Below are positions 40,100 to 52,434 of a stretch of DNA of 64,000 nt, one piece after another (position 1 is the stretch's first letter; each line of letters opens with the position of its first letter). Both the position numbers and the translations under genes were made by a program. Below the pieces are notes generated by a model, which made no database searches, was not told where the DNA came from, and saw only the letters and a program-made list of their open reading frames with translations. The stretch is from Tipula vernalis (lineage: Eukaryota; Arthropoda; Insecta; Diptera; Tipulidae), in NCBI GenBank assembly GCA_958295665.1, contig OY282560.1:25007653-25071652 (forward strand), given 5' to 3'.

Positions 40100-41110
40100 A
40101 ACGAAGAGATTTTAGTAGAAAACACAAAATTATCAATTTTACTGTATCTATATAAAGTATCGACAATACAACAGCAAGAGCTAGTTTAGCAGAATTTTTA
40201 AAGTATGAATGGCTTTTATAAAATTATCTACAACAACATTAGTTTAGCAGAGCTTTAGCATATATTTCATGCGCATTACAAAGCCGTAGCCTAAAAATCG
40301 AAGCTTTTATTTATAAATTCCTTTAGGAAATCACATTTTTGGTAACAAAATTTTTTAAATGAAAATGAGATATTTTCATAAATGGTGGAATTTCAACATG
40401 CCGATGAATATCAGTTAAGAAAATCGTTTTCATTTTTTTTTTTAGTAATTGGTTTATTTATACCAAAATTTATAAAATTTCCATAAAAACATCATTTTGG
40501 TGAAATAAAAGCTTACTACAAATCGTGTAGTCACTAAGTCAACGGGCATTACATAGATGACAGTGTTAGCAGTAGAAATTTGGTAAATTCGAACCAAAAA
40601 TTACAAACTGGGAAAATTTCAAGTTCAAAAATTGTAGGAAAAGCAAAACAAATTCAAAAAATATTAAAAACGTGTAATAATTTTGTGATTAAATATTTTT
40701 TTTTCGTATTTTTCTGTAAACAACTATAGACATCTGAGGTACACTAGTAAAACTAAAGATAAATCTAGCAAGTACTATTTTACTTCGTCATTCAAAACAT
40801 AAATAATTAAAATTACAAAATTTAAGAAATTATTCAAAATGATCAACTTTAGCCTTAATGCAAGCCTTTAACCTGCGTGGGAAATCATTTATTGCAGAAC
40901 GTATTATCTTTCTAAGGTATTAAGTTCCTTATTGTTTTTGATACCATATGTTTTGACATTTTTAAAAATTTTAACTCGCGAACTATTTATTTCGTAGTTT
41001 CTCTTTCCTTGTATGTAAATGCGAGTCAATAATAGTCTGGCGATGCGTGGACATGTTCAACAACATGTTCGCAACTGAGGATTATTTTTGTATGTTACGT
41101 TCTACGAGTC
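40100..41110. other. Intergenic AT-rich DNA, no gene recognised
   Basis: No frame or repeat of note. It separates Jockey-B from the repeat array at the 3' side of the transposase-like gene. Confidence 0.45.
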
Positions 41111-41119
41111 ACACAGAGA

Positions 41120-41600
41120 AAAGCATTGTAAAATTCAACCAAAATGCAATGAAATTCCAACCCATTACAACTGTAATAATATTTACTGTATAATGTAGCA
41201 AAACGTGATAGTAGTAGAATTAATTACCAGCGAAGTAAAATTAATTACAATGCAATAAAATATTTTTCTATATTTGTAGTAAAATTTATTGTAATCATAA
41301 TCAATTTTATTAGCTTTTTACTACAATCTTATAGTAGAACTGATTACGGCCGATGTAGAATCCTTTACAATGTAATGAAATGGCTTTCTGTATTTGTAGT
41401 AAAAATTACTAAATACGTAAATTCATTAGCTTCTTAGTAAAACTGTAATTTAATTTATTATAACCGAAGTATAATCGATTGCAGCGTAGTAAAAAGATAA
41501 ATACATTTATCGCACAATATACTACAACCGTAGTAAGATTTACTTGCAAATTGTAGTAAGTATAATATTATATTGTACTACAATCGAAATAAACTTAGGA
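41120..41600. repeat. Diverged tandem repeats, period about 118 bp, at the 3' flank of the transposase-like gene
   Basis: Three recognisable units begin near 41213, 41331 and 41448, each with GTAGAA(T/C)T(A/G)ATTA, a GAAGTA(A/T)AAT word, then AATG(C/T)A(A/G)TAAAAT, TATTTGTAGTAAAA and TTAGC. Shorter GTAGTAA words continue to about 41590. The array ends about 100 bp before the end of the coding region. Subterminal repeats of this kind are common transposase-binding regions in CACTA-type elements, so it may mark one end of the element. Confidence 0.55.
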
Positions 41601-41704
41601 TTCTCAAATAAAATAATCCGCTGTAAAAAATTTAAATTGAAACACACGATTAATTTTTAATTTAACTTTTATTGGTAATATAAAAATGTTAATATTTATT
41701 ATTT

Positions 41705-44153
41705 CTAAATTATCTTAAATCGAAGGGCCAATCTACCATCAGACAACTTGTGAGACAAACTAGGATAGTACTGAAATTCACAAATATTATTAAGACTTAT
41801 GTTTTCTAAGTTGTCTTTTAGAATAAATGCATTCAAATGCATATCGTAGTCAGAGAACATTTTTGTAGAGACTACAATAACATTATCACCATATACTATC
41901 ATTTTAATTATTTTATATATAACTTTGTAATTTTGCTTGGATAAAAAAAATCCAGATTTATACGAAGTTCCCTTAAAATTTAAATTATTTGCGAAAATCT
42001 GGATACCATTAATTCCAAATTCGTTTAGTTGTTTGACGAAAGACTTTTCGGAGACACATAGTTTAATACTTTTATTAATTTCAATGATTTTATCAACATT
42101 CTCACAATAGAAAAAGTGTGCTAATTTAAAAGACTGTTTGACTGCAATAGAGTAGCAAAGATTTTGACGTGAAGTAATAGACTGAGCATATTGTTTTATT
42201 TCTTTGTGTTTGCTTTCATTTCGCATACTCCACATCATTTTTAAAGGACCTACTCTTTTAATTACTGTTGCATAATGAGTTAAAAAATGTGCTTTTGGTT
42301 TTAGAGGCTCATTAAAAAGCTCTACATAACCTCTGTTATGGAGTGCCACTCGACTTGCTAGTTCTGTAAGGTCGTCGTTGTTAAATGTTGAATTCATGCA
42401 TAAATCGACCAGTTTTTGGAGATTTAAAAAAAACATCCAAACTTTATCATGTTCTGGTATAAAATCCCATACCATCAAATAAAAAAAGAAAACGAAACAA
42501 TTTGTTTCACTTGCTTGCATATTTAAGTTTCTGTTTTGTAGAACTTCTAGTTTTACGGGAAGTGACATATTTTTTGAATCTATAATGCCATAGTCAAATA
42601 GTTGCTTACGGTCATTCAAATCCTCCAAAGAAAAGAACTTTTTTTGTATGAAGTACAAAATAATAAGGCACATATCATTTAACAAAATAATTAGGCACAT
42701 TTTTAACACTCCTTCAAAAAGATCATGCATTATATCGACTAAGATATTGACTACGGCATGAAATGAAGGCAAGGCGTTAAAAATACACGATTCTGAAATC
42801 CCTGTAGATTTAGGGTCTTTAAGTGCTAAATCGGATGTATAATTATCAACTATTCTCAAGTTAGATTCTATTTCATAGCAAATGTGTTGTGTTTCTGATT
42901 TTGTTGTTTTGCAAATTCTGCAAAAGTGAAGCGCCGAAAATGATGACCGAAACCCAAGTATTTTATTCAATCCAAGATTATCTCCCGTCAATAGTCCTAA
43001 AATGAAATAAACACTTTTTTTTACGCTCCCTTTTTCAATTACCAAGCCGTTAAGTTCTAAGTCCATTAAAATTTGTAATAGATTATAAAGGATGTCATCG
43101 CGCTCATATTTTTTAAAATAGGCCGACTTTATTAACATAACAGGTAGAATATTACTCAGAAGAGAACGCTTATATTGAGGTAAAGTAGGAAAATTCAAGT
43201 AAAAGGCAGAAATTAAATTTACGCATAAAAATGAACCTAAGACATTATCTGGGTCGAAGTCATCATTATACAGGAAGTACGGTATGGCAAATTTTCTTTT
43301 CTTTAAAAAATTTGGAATATGTTTCTCTCCAAACAAAGCCCCAAACAAAATTGTTTATGCTATTGGAATCAACCATTAGATTCTGCATTTCCGCTATACT
43401 TTCTTCCAGTAGATTACCAGTTTCAAAATATTTTTTTATTAAAAATAGTATTGCTAGAATTGTTCCTTTTGTATCACTGTATTTTAAAACTGGGACACCC
43501 TTTTCAACAGTATTTTGAACTTCGGATGAAATAGTTATAATAGTCGGTAGTTTAAATAAATGTTTCTTTTCTAAAACATTTTTAAATTTATGTTCGGTGT
43601 CAATTTCGGAAAAAGCATTTTCACAAAATTCCTTTACCTTTTATACAGCTGTTTTAGAATCAACTGATTTTAGAAAATTGTGCATAGGCTCTAATAAATA
43701 TTGATGAATATCTTTCTAGATTTTGAAAATTAAATTTCTAGGGACTGAATTTTTATTCATCAAATTTAGAATAAATTTTAATGCCTGATCTGATAAATCA
43801 ATTGATTGGTGAGAAGGGAATTCAGATGAATCATACTCAGAAAAACTTTCAGAAGGATTTTGATAAGATTTTGAAGAAACAGAGGAGTTTTCTTGCATCT
43901 AATAACCAAGACCCTCTACACTGGAAGCAAATAAGTCAGACCTCTTTTTTGAGCTTGAACTGACGCACAATTCTTCATTTTTAGCATGAACTCGTTTCAA
44001 ATGGCGCTTCAACACATATAAGTCCGAAAATGCCTGCGGACAACTATTTTGTTGGCATTGATATTCAGATTGATATTTATGCATATATTTTAGATGTAAG
44101 TAATAATTATCTAACGTATCAAACTTTAAATCACAAGCAAAACAATAAAACAT
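41705..44153 (-). pseudogene. Transposase-like gene: two C2H2 fingers plus large catalytic-type domain (CMC/CACTA-like?)
   Basis: Minus strand, about 810 codons. N-terminus (44153-43899): two C2H2 fingers (CFACDLKFDTLDNYYLHLKYMH-type spacing, then a C-x4-C finger ending KRHLKRVH). Middle: Ser-rich linker and a helical stretch (QALKFILNLMNKNSVPRNLI). Main body (from about 43348): NLGLNKILGFRSSFSALHFC, RICKTT, ILVDIMHDLFEGVLKMCLI, KPKAHFLTHYATVI, GPLKMMWSMRNESKHKEIK. This layout is familiar from many uncharacterised animal proteins linked to CACTA/EnSpm-like (CMC) elements; the superfamily is tentative. Lesions are few: in-frame TAG at 43899-43901, TAG at 43716-43718, TAA at 43641-43643 and one frameshift near 43348. 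The 547-codon body is intact, so the copy is fairly young or was recently under constraint. Confidence 0.75.
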
Positions 44154-44297
44154 GTTTAAGTTATTATTAATTCAACTTTTTTCTAAAATAACAGAATATA
44201 AATGTAAGCTTAAATTATATTTTATATGAATTCAGTTTTTAAATTTTAAATAACAGAATATAAATTTAATTAAGAATTTAATTTGTCTGTATGTAAT

Positions 44298-44607
44298 CAG
44301 TTTGATTTTTCGGCATTTTTTATGGACAAATATATTAATTGTTCACGGCAATCCCAATATTTTCGATTTGGTAAATCAGACAAATACAGAGGCCAATCGC
44401 TCTTAATATATCTACTGTTACATTGGTATAACTCTTTGGGCCTTCAGCCAAAATTACGGGGAGGGGGGTAGATATTTCTACTTTTTTTCAGTAGATATAT
44501 TAAGAGCGATTAGCCTCTGTATTTTTCTGATTTACCAAATCAAAAATATTGGGATTGCCATGAACAATTAATATATTTGTCTATAAAAATGCCGAAAAAT
44601 CAAACTG
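44298..44607. mobile_element. 310-bp foldback MITE between the two co-oriented genes
   Basis: Arms of about 120 bp starting CAGTTTGATTTTTCGGCATT on the left and the same words reverse-complemented on the right, with about five mismatches. They enclose a loop containing GGGAGGGGGGTAGATATTTC. A diverged relative lies at 4651-4745. Flanks end TAAT on the left and start AATA on the right; a 2-3 bp duplication is possible but not decisive. No coding capacity. Confidence 0.8.
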
Positions 44608-44690
44608 AATATAAATTTAAGTTTGTTATGCATAACTTAATTCATTGATGAGAGCAATTATTGCTGAATTTAAATTATCAGACTTTAAAT

Positions 44691-46774
<2,084 letters not shown>

Positions 46775-47129
46775 CTAATTAATTTTAAAAATAAGTGTAC
46801 AGCTTATATAGAACCTGGTCTTGGTTGTGACGAATCTGTCGGAAGTGATGATGATATTGAACCTGGTTCTGGTTGTGACAAAGCTGTCACAAGGGATAGA
46901 ACTGCTGCTGTAATAAATCACACTATTAATTTCAACAAAATTTTAATTAGTGCTGGGGAGGATAGTGAAATTGGCGAGACGCAGACATTTGTTTATTTCA
47001 AGGCCCCATTCTAGTGTAACTGAGAAAGGGCTGATAAATTACTTGAATGTTAAACTTAATATAAAAGGGCAAGCGGCTAAAATATTCCACTGCAACACTA
47101 AATCATTATTTAATAAGTTGTTAAATAAT

Positions 47130-48950
47130 GGGTTTTTATATATTGTCCACCAAAATATCATAAGTATACGCAGAAACTTTAATTTACTTCTAGCAAATAT
47201 TGTTGCACTTGAGACTATGCCACAAATCATCCTACTAATTACAATATTCCTGGCTTTAATGTATTTAGTAAGTGTAATCTTTTGAATAGAGTGGGAGGTG
47301 TTATTGTATTTTTTGATGATAGCATCCGGAACAGTACTGCCTCTTTCATTGATCCTATAATAGTGCTGACATTATACGGCTGGATTTTCAACGTAATTCT
47401 ATTTTATTTTCCATTCTGTGTACTTATAGATTTCACGCTTGCAGTTCGGGTTTAGGAAAGCTAAAAATACTGAGGGTGCTTTTATTTATTTATTTACATC
47501 TATTCTACAGTTAAAAACCTAATGAATAGTAAAAAAAAAAAAAAGAATTATTTTAGATTAAAAAAAATAAAAGGAATACTAACAATACGGAACATTACCT
47601 GAAAAAACGAAAACTTTAAAAACGTAAAATGAGATTAAAAATTGCAATTACTAATTGCCTTCCGAAAATACACTCTGGATCTCTCAAAATTAAATAAATG
47701 GTAAAATTCATTAAAAATTCTAGCCATTGACTTGGTTGGTTCATTGGAACCATAATTCGTTCTATGAAAGTCAACAAACAAAAATTCCCTTGGACGCAAG
47801 CTTCTGGTTGGTACATAAATGCTCCAAGCAGAAATGAGTTCAGGACACTTAATGCGGCCACTAAGAGAATCACTAACAAACAAGGCAGATGCAATTTTTC
47901 GGCGTTTAACCAACGTTAAAAATTACGTATTAAAATTCACAAATTTCTTATATGCAGCTCTTGATAGGAAAACATCAGTTGCGTCTATTGTTGTTGATTT
48001 AACAAAAGCAGTTGATACGGTTAACCACAATGTATTATGTATATCAAAAACTTTTGCATGCTGGTTTTAGAGGCGTTACTTTAGAGTGGTTACAATCTTA
48101 TCTTTCCAAGAGGTCACAAATTGTTAAAATTGGTGAAGTTATTAGTGAGGTTAAAATGTTAAATGATGGTGTTCCACAAGGTTCTGTTTTAGTTCCCATC
48201 CTCTTTTTGATCTATCAAAATTCCATTTTCTATTTGAAGTTTTTTTTTTTTTCAAAATTGATAGCTTTTGATTTCTTTATAAGGACTAGTTGCATATCTC
48301 TAATATTCAGTCGAATACTTATCTAAGTCTTCTGAGAAAATGGTCCCTAGCACTTGCTATGTTTCTAAGCACAAAAACTAAACGTATGATATATAAACTT
48401 AATAATGATTTTGTTACTGATCCTAATGTTATTTTCCAGTGACTGTTTTAAAGTTGAATTCGTATCAAATTTTAAGTACCTTGGTCTGATTGTAGATACT
48501 TGTATGCATTGGCGTCCTTATATCGATTCCCTTCGTAAGTATATGTGTGTTCTAGAGAATCGAGACTATCATATGGATTAGCGTTCTGGGGAGGGACTTA
48601 TTATTCATTCTTGTTATAGCTCAAAAACAAAATTATTCATATCATGCTAAACGCACAGAGTCGATCTGACATCTGTTTGCCTATAAAGTTTTAAAAGCAT
48701 TTTTTTCTATTAAAGTCAGTCAGTCTAATGATAGTATTAATTACGACTTGAGATATAAGCAATATATTCGGCTTGAAAAAGTTACAGTAGCAAATTTCCA
48801 AAATTCGTTTATATTATTGGCACCTAACATATACAATAGCCTGCCGGATGAATTAGAAAACTCACGTAAATTAAATATATTTTGGTAAGGTTTAAAATCA
48901 TTTTTATTTGAAGACTCAGCTGTGGATGATTTGTTGCATTTCCAAGTGTA
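47130..48950 (+). pseudogene. Jockey-C ORF2, broken and interrupted
   Basis: Endonuclease start YIVHQNIISIRRNFNLLLAN near 47140, NRVGGVIVFFDDS near 47285, then a large deletion to the RT entry LQFGFRKAKNTEGAF (47439-47483). After the inserted Jockey-D fragment the RT resumes with KFTNFLYAALDRKTSVASIV, DLTKAVDTVNHNVL (motif A), HAGFRGVTLEWLQSYLSKR and GVPQGSVLVPILF (motif B). The motif C region near 48250 is damaged (IAF then DFF, so the FADD is lost). Thumb FKYLGLIVDTCMHWRPYIDS near 48470, and C-terminus QYIRLEKVTVANFQNSFI and IYNSLPDELENS up to about 48880. Multiple frame changes. Confidence 0.78.
47477..47930 (-). mobile_element. Jockey-D: 5'-truncated minus-strand Jockey-type insertion
   Basis: About 450 bp. 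On the minus strand it encodes the C-terminal domain only (VKRRKIASALFVSDSLSGRI, KCPELISAWSIYVPTRSLR, VDFHRTNYGSNEPTKSMARI, FNEFYHLFNFERSRVYFRK), then a short 3' UTR with an A/T-rich stretch and a (TAAA)n tail at 47477-47492. 5' truncation plus a simple tail is the usual product of target-primed reverse transcription. It lies within the RT of Jockey-C. Confidence 0.8.
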
Positions 48951-48959
48951 GTAAGTAAC

Positions 48960-50770
48960 TTGAACTTTTTGGATTCACATATAGAATAAATCAGCTAGAG
49001 TGCCAATCCAAATCATAGCGGCTTCATTTAGGTAGTAATTTAAACACGATGACGGATATTACCTATTTTTGTCTATTTTGAAAATTGAAATGGATCGCTT
49101 TCAATCCACTTTTGGTTTGATGATTTATTTGTTCAAGCATCATTAATTAACCCTTTGTTAATTGCATACCAACATATTTCATTTTTTACTTAATTCAGAG
49201 AAATAGAAGAAACACTTTGAAACTGCTTATTCGTGTTTATCCCTCTGTTACTCGAGACCAGATAAAATGCAAGTTCCGGTTGGCTGAAAATTTGCATGAT
49301 TGCTATACTTCATTTTATTAACTAGAATAAAGCACATGTATATCAATACGTATCTAAAATAAAAAGCTAGAAAGCTATGCTAGTTAGTTGTTTCCTACTC
49401 AAAACAACACCTTAAATATAATATTTCAGCTTCATCGCTCCAAAAATCCCAAAGCAAATAAAATTTTAGGATGAGTAGCAGAACACACTTCGTAACTCAT
49501 TTACCCTCACAAACAATCTGAATGAGTGAAAAATTTAATTTTAAAATTAGCAAAGTTTTTTGTTTTTTTTTGCGAGGGGAATAATCTGTTACTAAATCTG
49601 TTAGAATGAGAATTAATGGCTTTAAATTACCAATTTGCGAACCCAGCTAATTGGTACGTAATTTATTTTGTCTATGCTTTCGTATATGTGAAAATTAAAT
49701 TTCGGTAATTAACAGAAACAGATTTTTCTCTACTCATATCACTACATACACGGATGCTAAAATTATGAAAAAAAAAATGGGGGTGTGATTAAATAAATCG
49801 GTAACTTTAAAACATATTTTGTCTATGCCAAACTCTCCCGTCAAAGCCACTTTTAAAATATTAATTACTTGAATGTAATTTCGTGTGATACACAAATATT
49901 AAATCGATATTTAATAAAACTTAATTGAAAATTAATTACAAAACAATTGTTAGATGGAAAAACTACTGTGAAATATAAATTTAACGACCAACTCAAATAT
50001 TCTGTATCGCACACATCAAAATTAATTGATTTGTATTAACTACGATATGTTTACCCCAATAATTATTAGTTTATGGGTGTGTAAATTATATAGGGGGTTG
50101 GAACGTGCTCTAAAAATGAAATCACATCAAGTGATAAATAATGATAGTTAAATATTATTTTACTCTTACAGACAATTTATAATATAGTGAGTATATTATG
50201 TGTGTATGTATACGGTAGTTTTATGTATATACTTCTTAATAAACTAATAAACATATATCTATTTATGTATAATGTTATATCTTTTAAAATTAACTTTCCT
50301 CGTAAATTTATGGTACCGCCATAAAATAGAAAAAGCCATAAATATTCGAGAGAACGAAATTTAATAAACGTTAGCTTTTTCCCACAAGAGACTTGATTAA
50401 GTGAAGAAATCATAGCGGCGTCGTATAAATTGTACGATACATGTAGACGATAATTTACTCGTGTAGTAAGGTATGAGTATATAACACAAGCTTTCTGAAT
50501 CATTTCACTTTATAGGCCGACACAAAATAGGTAATTAGTATACCATATATTATGGATATCAAAGTTACGGAACAAATCAACGTTTTTTTGAGACCAAAAT
50601 ACCCAAATGAACCCTCTAAAATCTTTCTGATTACTGTACTATAAAAGTAAACTTTAAAAAAAAATTGTTTTGTTAAATTATGTACGTTAGCATACGTACA
50701 GTGCTAACAAGTTAACAAGTAGGTATAATGATTGAATGTTAAATATTTTTAAATATTTTTGGTCCCAACT
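48960..50770. other. Intergenic AT-rich DNA, no gene recognised
   Basis: No coding motif. The 108-codon minus-strand frame at 50177-50503 is Tyr/Leu/Ile-rich with no recognisable domain. Confidence 0.45.
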
Positions 50771-50771
50771 T

Positions 50772-51407
50772 AACGTTCGAGGTTGTAACGTCGAATGTCG
50801 GAAGGCCGAATGTCGAAAGGCCGAACGCCGAAAGGCCGAATGGGTCGGAAGGCCGAATGTCGAAAGGCCGAATGTCGTATAGCCGAATGTGTCGAAAGGC
50901 CGAATGTCTAATGGCTGACTGGGTCGAAGGGCCGAAAGTGTTGAAAGGCTGAATGTCTAAAGACCGAATGGGTCGAAAGGCCGAATGCCGAAAGGCTGAA
51001 TTTTCATTAAATTTTCCTTCACTTAATTAATTGAAATCAATATTTAAAACCATTGAATTTATTTCTTGATGTAAAATGATTTAAATAAATTGAAAATAAA
51101 AAATGTTTTTCTTTTTCTTTTTTTATTATAATTAATTAATTTTTAATTAATGACAAAAAATACGTAAGAAGATTTTAATGTTTCAGGCGATTAACTATTA
51201 AACATTTTTTGTGCAAAAATTTTGATAAGAATATAAATTTTGGTTTTCAATTCGATATTTGATTTTTCGATATTCTGCCTTTCGACCCTTTCGACCTTTT
51301 GAAATGAGCCCTTTCGACATTTTCGGCCTTTGGACAAACTCGACCTTTCGAAATTCGGCATTTCAGCGTTCCGCCTTTCGATATTTGACCTTTCGAGATT
51401 CGGCCCT
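50772..51407. repeat. Inverted minisatellite with a 15-bp unit (GGCCGAATGTCGAAA-like)
   Basis: The left arm (about 50772-51003) has some 14 diverged units of GGCCGAATGTCGAAA; spacer variants such as GGGTCGAAA add 3 bp. After about 240 bp of AT-rich spacer, the right arm (about 51250-51407) has the same unit in reverse orientation (TTTCGACCTTTCGA, TTCGGCCTTT). The whole can fold into a long imperfect hairpin. This is the architecture of a foldback element whose arms are short tandem repeats. No coding. Confidence 0.8.
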
Positions 51408-51419
51408 ATTCTCATCTTA

Positions 51420-52425
51420 ATACATACCTAACTTATATATAGCTTATGTTTCATTACGATGAAAATTGTAACAAATTCTCATTTTCGATTAATAAAAATT
51501 TAAACAAAACATTTAATACGTTTTTTATTGTTGTGCAAAATCGGTAAGAAAAAACCTTGTTCCACCTTATGATACTAAACATCATGTTAGAATCCCGTTT
51601 CGATCTCACGTGTCGAATTCCATCGTAAATTGTAGAAATAGCCAAGTTACACTACAATTGTCCATATTCTTAGAAAATCCTCTAGTTGAAGTGATTCATA
51701 AATTTTACTTCCAGTTCACTTTCACATGAGTAATGACAGAAGGACAGAAATCTGTTCAAAAACCAATTTTTTGAACTAAAGCGAATACTGCAGGCAAAGA
51801 ACAATCAATGAACTATCTTAATTCATTATTAATATATATGTACAAGAGGCAAATTCTGCTACAATTATACCAGAACTGAAAGATAAAGCAAATAGATGTT
51901 TCGGAAAATTGAAAAGGCGGACCACCAGGTTATACTAAATAACAATAGCTACATAGTCGCAAAGAACCTATGAAAAACGATAATTTTTACATTTTAGTCC
52001 CTGAGTTGTGGGAACTTTCTATTTGTCAGCTCTTATAAAATATTAAAGTAGTAAGTCAAAGTTATGCGGATTACACTTCCAGGTGTACTGGAACTTTTTC
52101 ACGTGTAGAAGCATTTGTCAGCGTAATAAATATTCGAAATGATGGTAAAAATATTTTTCGAACTACCAGTTAAGGAGTTCAGTGAAAAAATTTAGTTAGA
52201 TATGGTTTCTGGCTTACTATCGCTTAAAACTCCAAATAAAGCGAAATGTCTTAAAACAGTATTTCACTAGCTGTTAAAAGATGGAATACGAAATTATTTT
52301 TTATTGAATATGACGAATTCTTCGTTTTGTAAAATTAGGAAGATGGTCGACCCCAAAACTGAAGACTGCCGAAATAACAAATCTCGGATTTAAGAACATA
52401 CCGCCTTAGAAAGGTTTGGGAAAAC
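51420..52425. other. Intergenic AT-rich DNA, no gene recognised
   Basis: No frame or repeat supported between the inverted minisatellite and FB-2. Confidence 0.45.
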
Positions 52426-52434
52426 CATTCCGAC

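Larger units (their letters stand above)
37078..40100 (-). mobile_element. Jockey-B: minus-strand Jockey-type retrotransposon interrupted by a foldback element
   Basis: Reads leftward: linker (PWISFHLINLMANKKK near 39990), RT, C-terminal domain, then a 3' tail made of ATAAATAAATAAAATAAAT units at about 37078-37113. The foldback element FB-1 (37392-38262) lies inside its C-terminal coding region, and the coding sequence resumes on the far side. The 5' part (endonuclease, ORF1) was not found. No target duplication was determined. Confidence 0.82.
46790..48960 (+). mobile_element. Jockey-C: plus-strand Jockey-type retrotransposon, interrupted by Jockey-D
   Basis: Plus-strand element running from an acidic upstream segment (CDESVGSDDDIEPGSGCD near 46830) through the endonuclease, RT and C-terminal domain to about 48950. 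It lies tail-to-tail with the SAMD3-like gene, whose first visible exon ends 16 bp from its left edge. A minus-strand Jockey-type fragment splits its RT. Confidence 0.75.

Noticed and set aside
50785..51005. CRISPR array
   Set aside because: The 15-bp repeats are contiguous, diverged and lack unique spacers, and the organism is a eukaryote; it is an inverted minisatellite.
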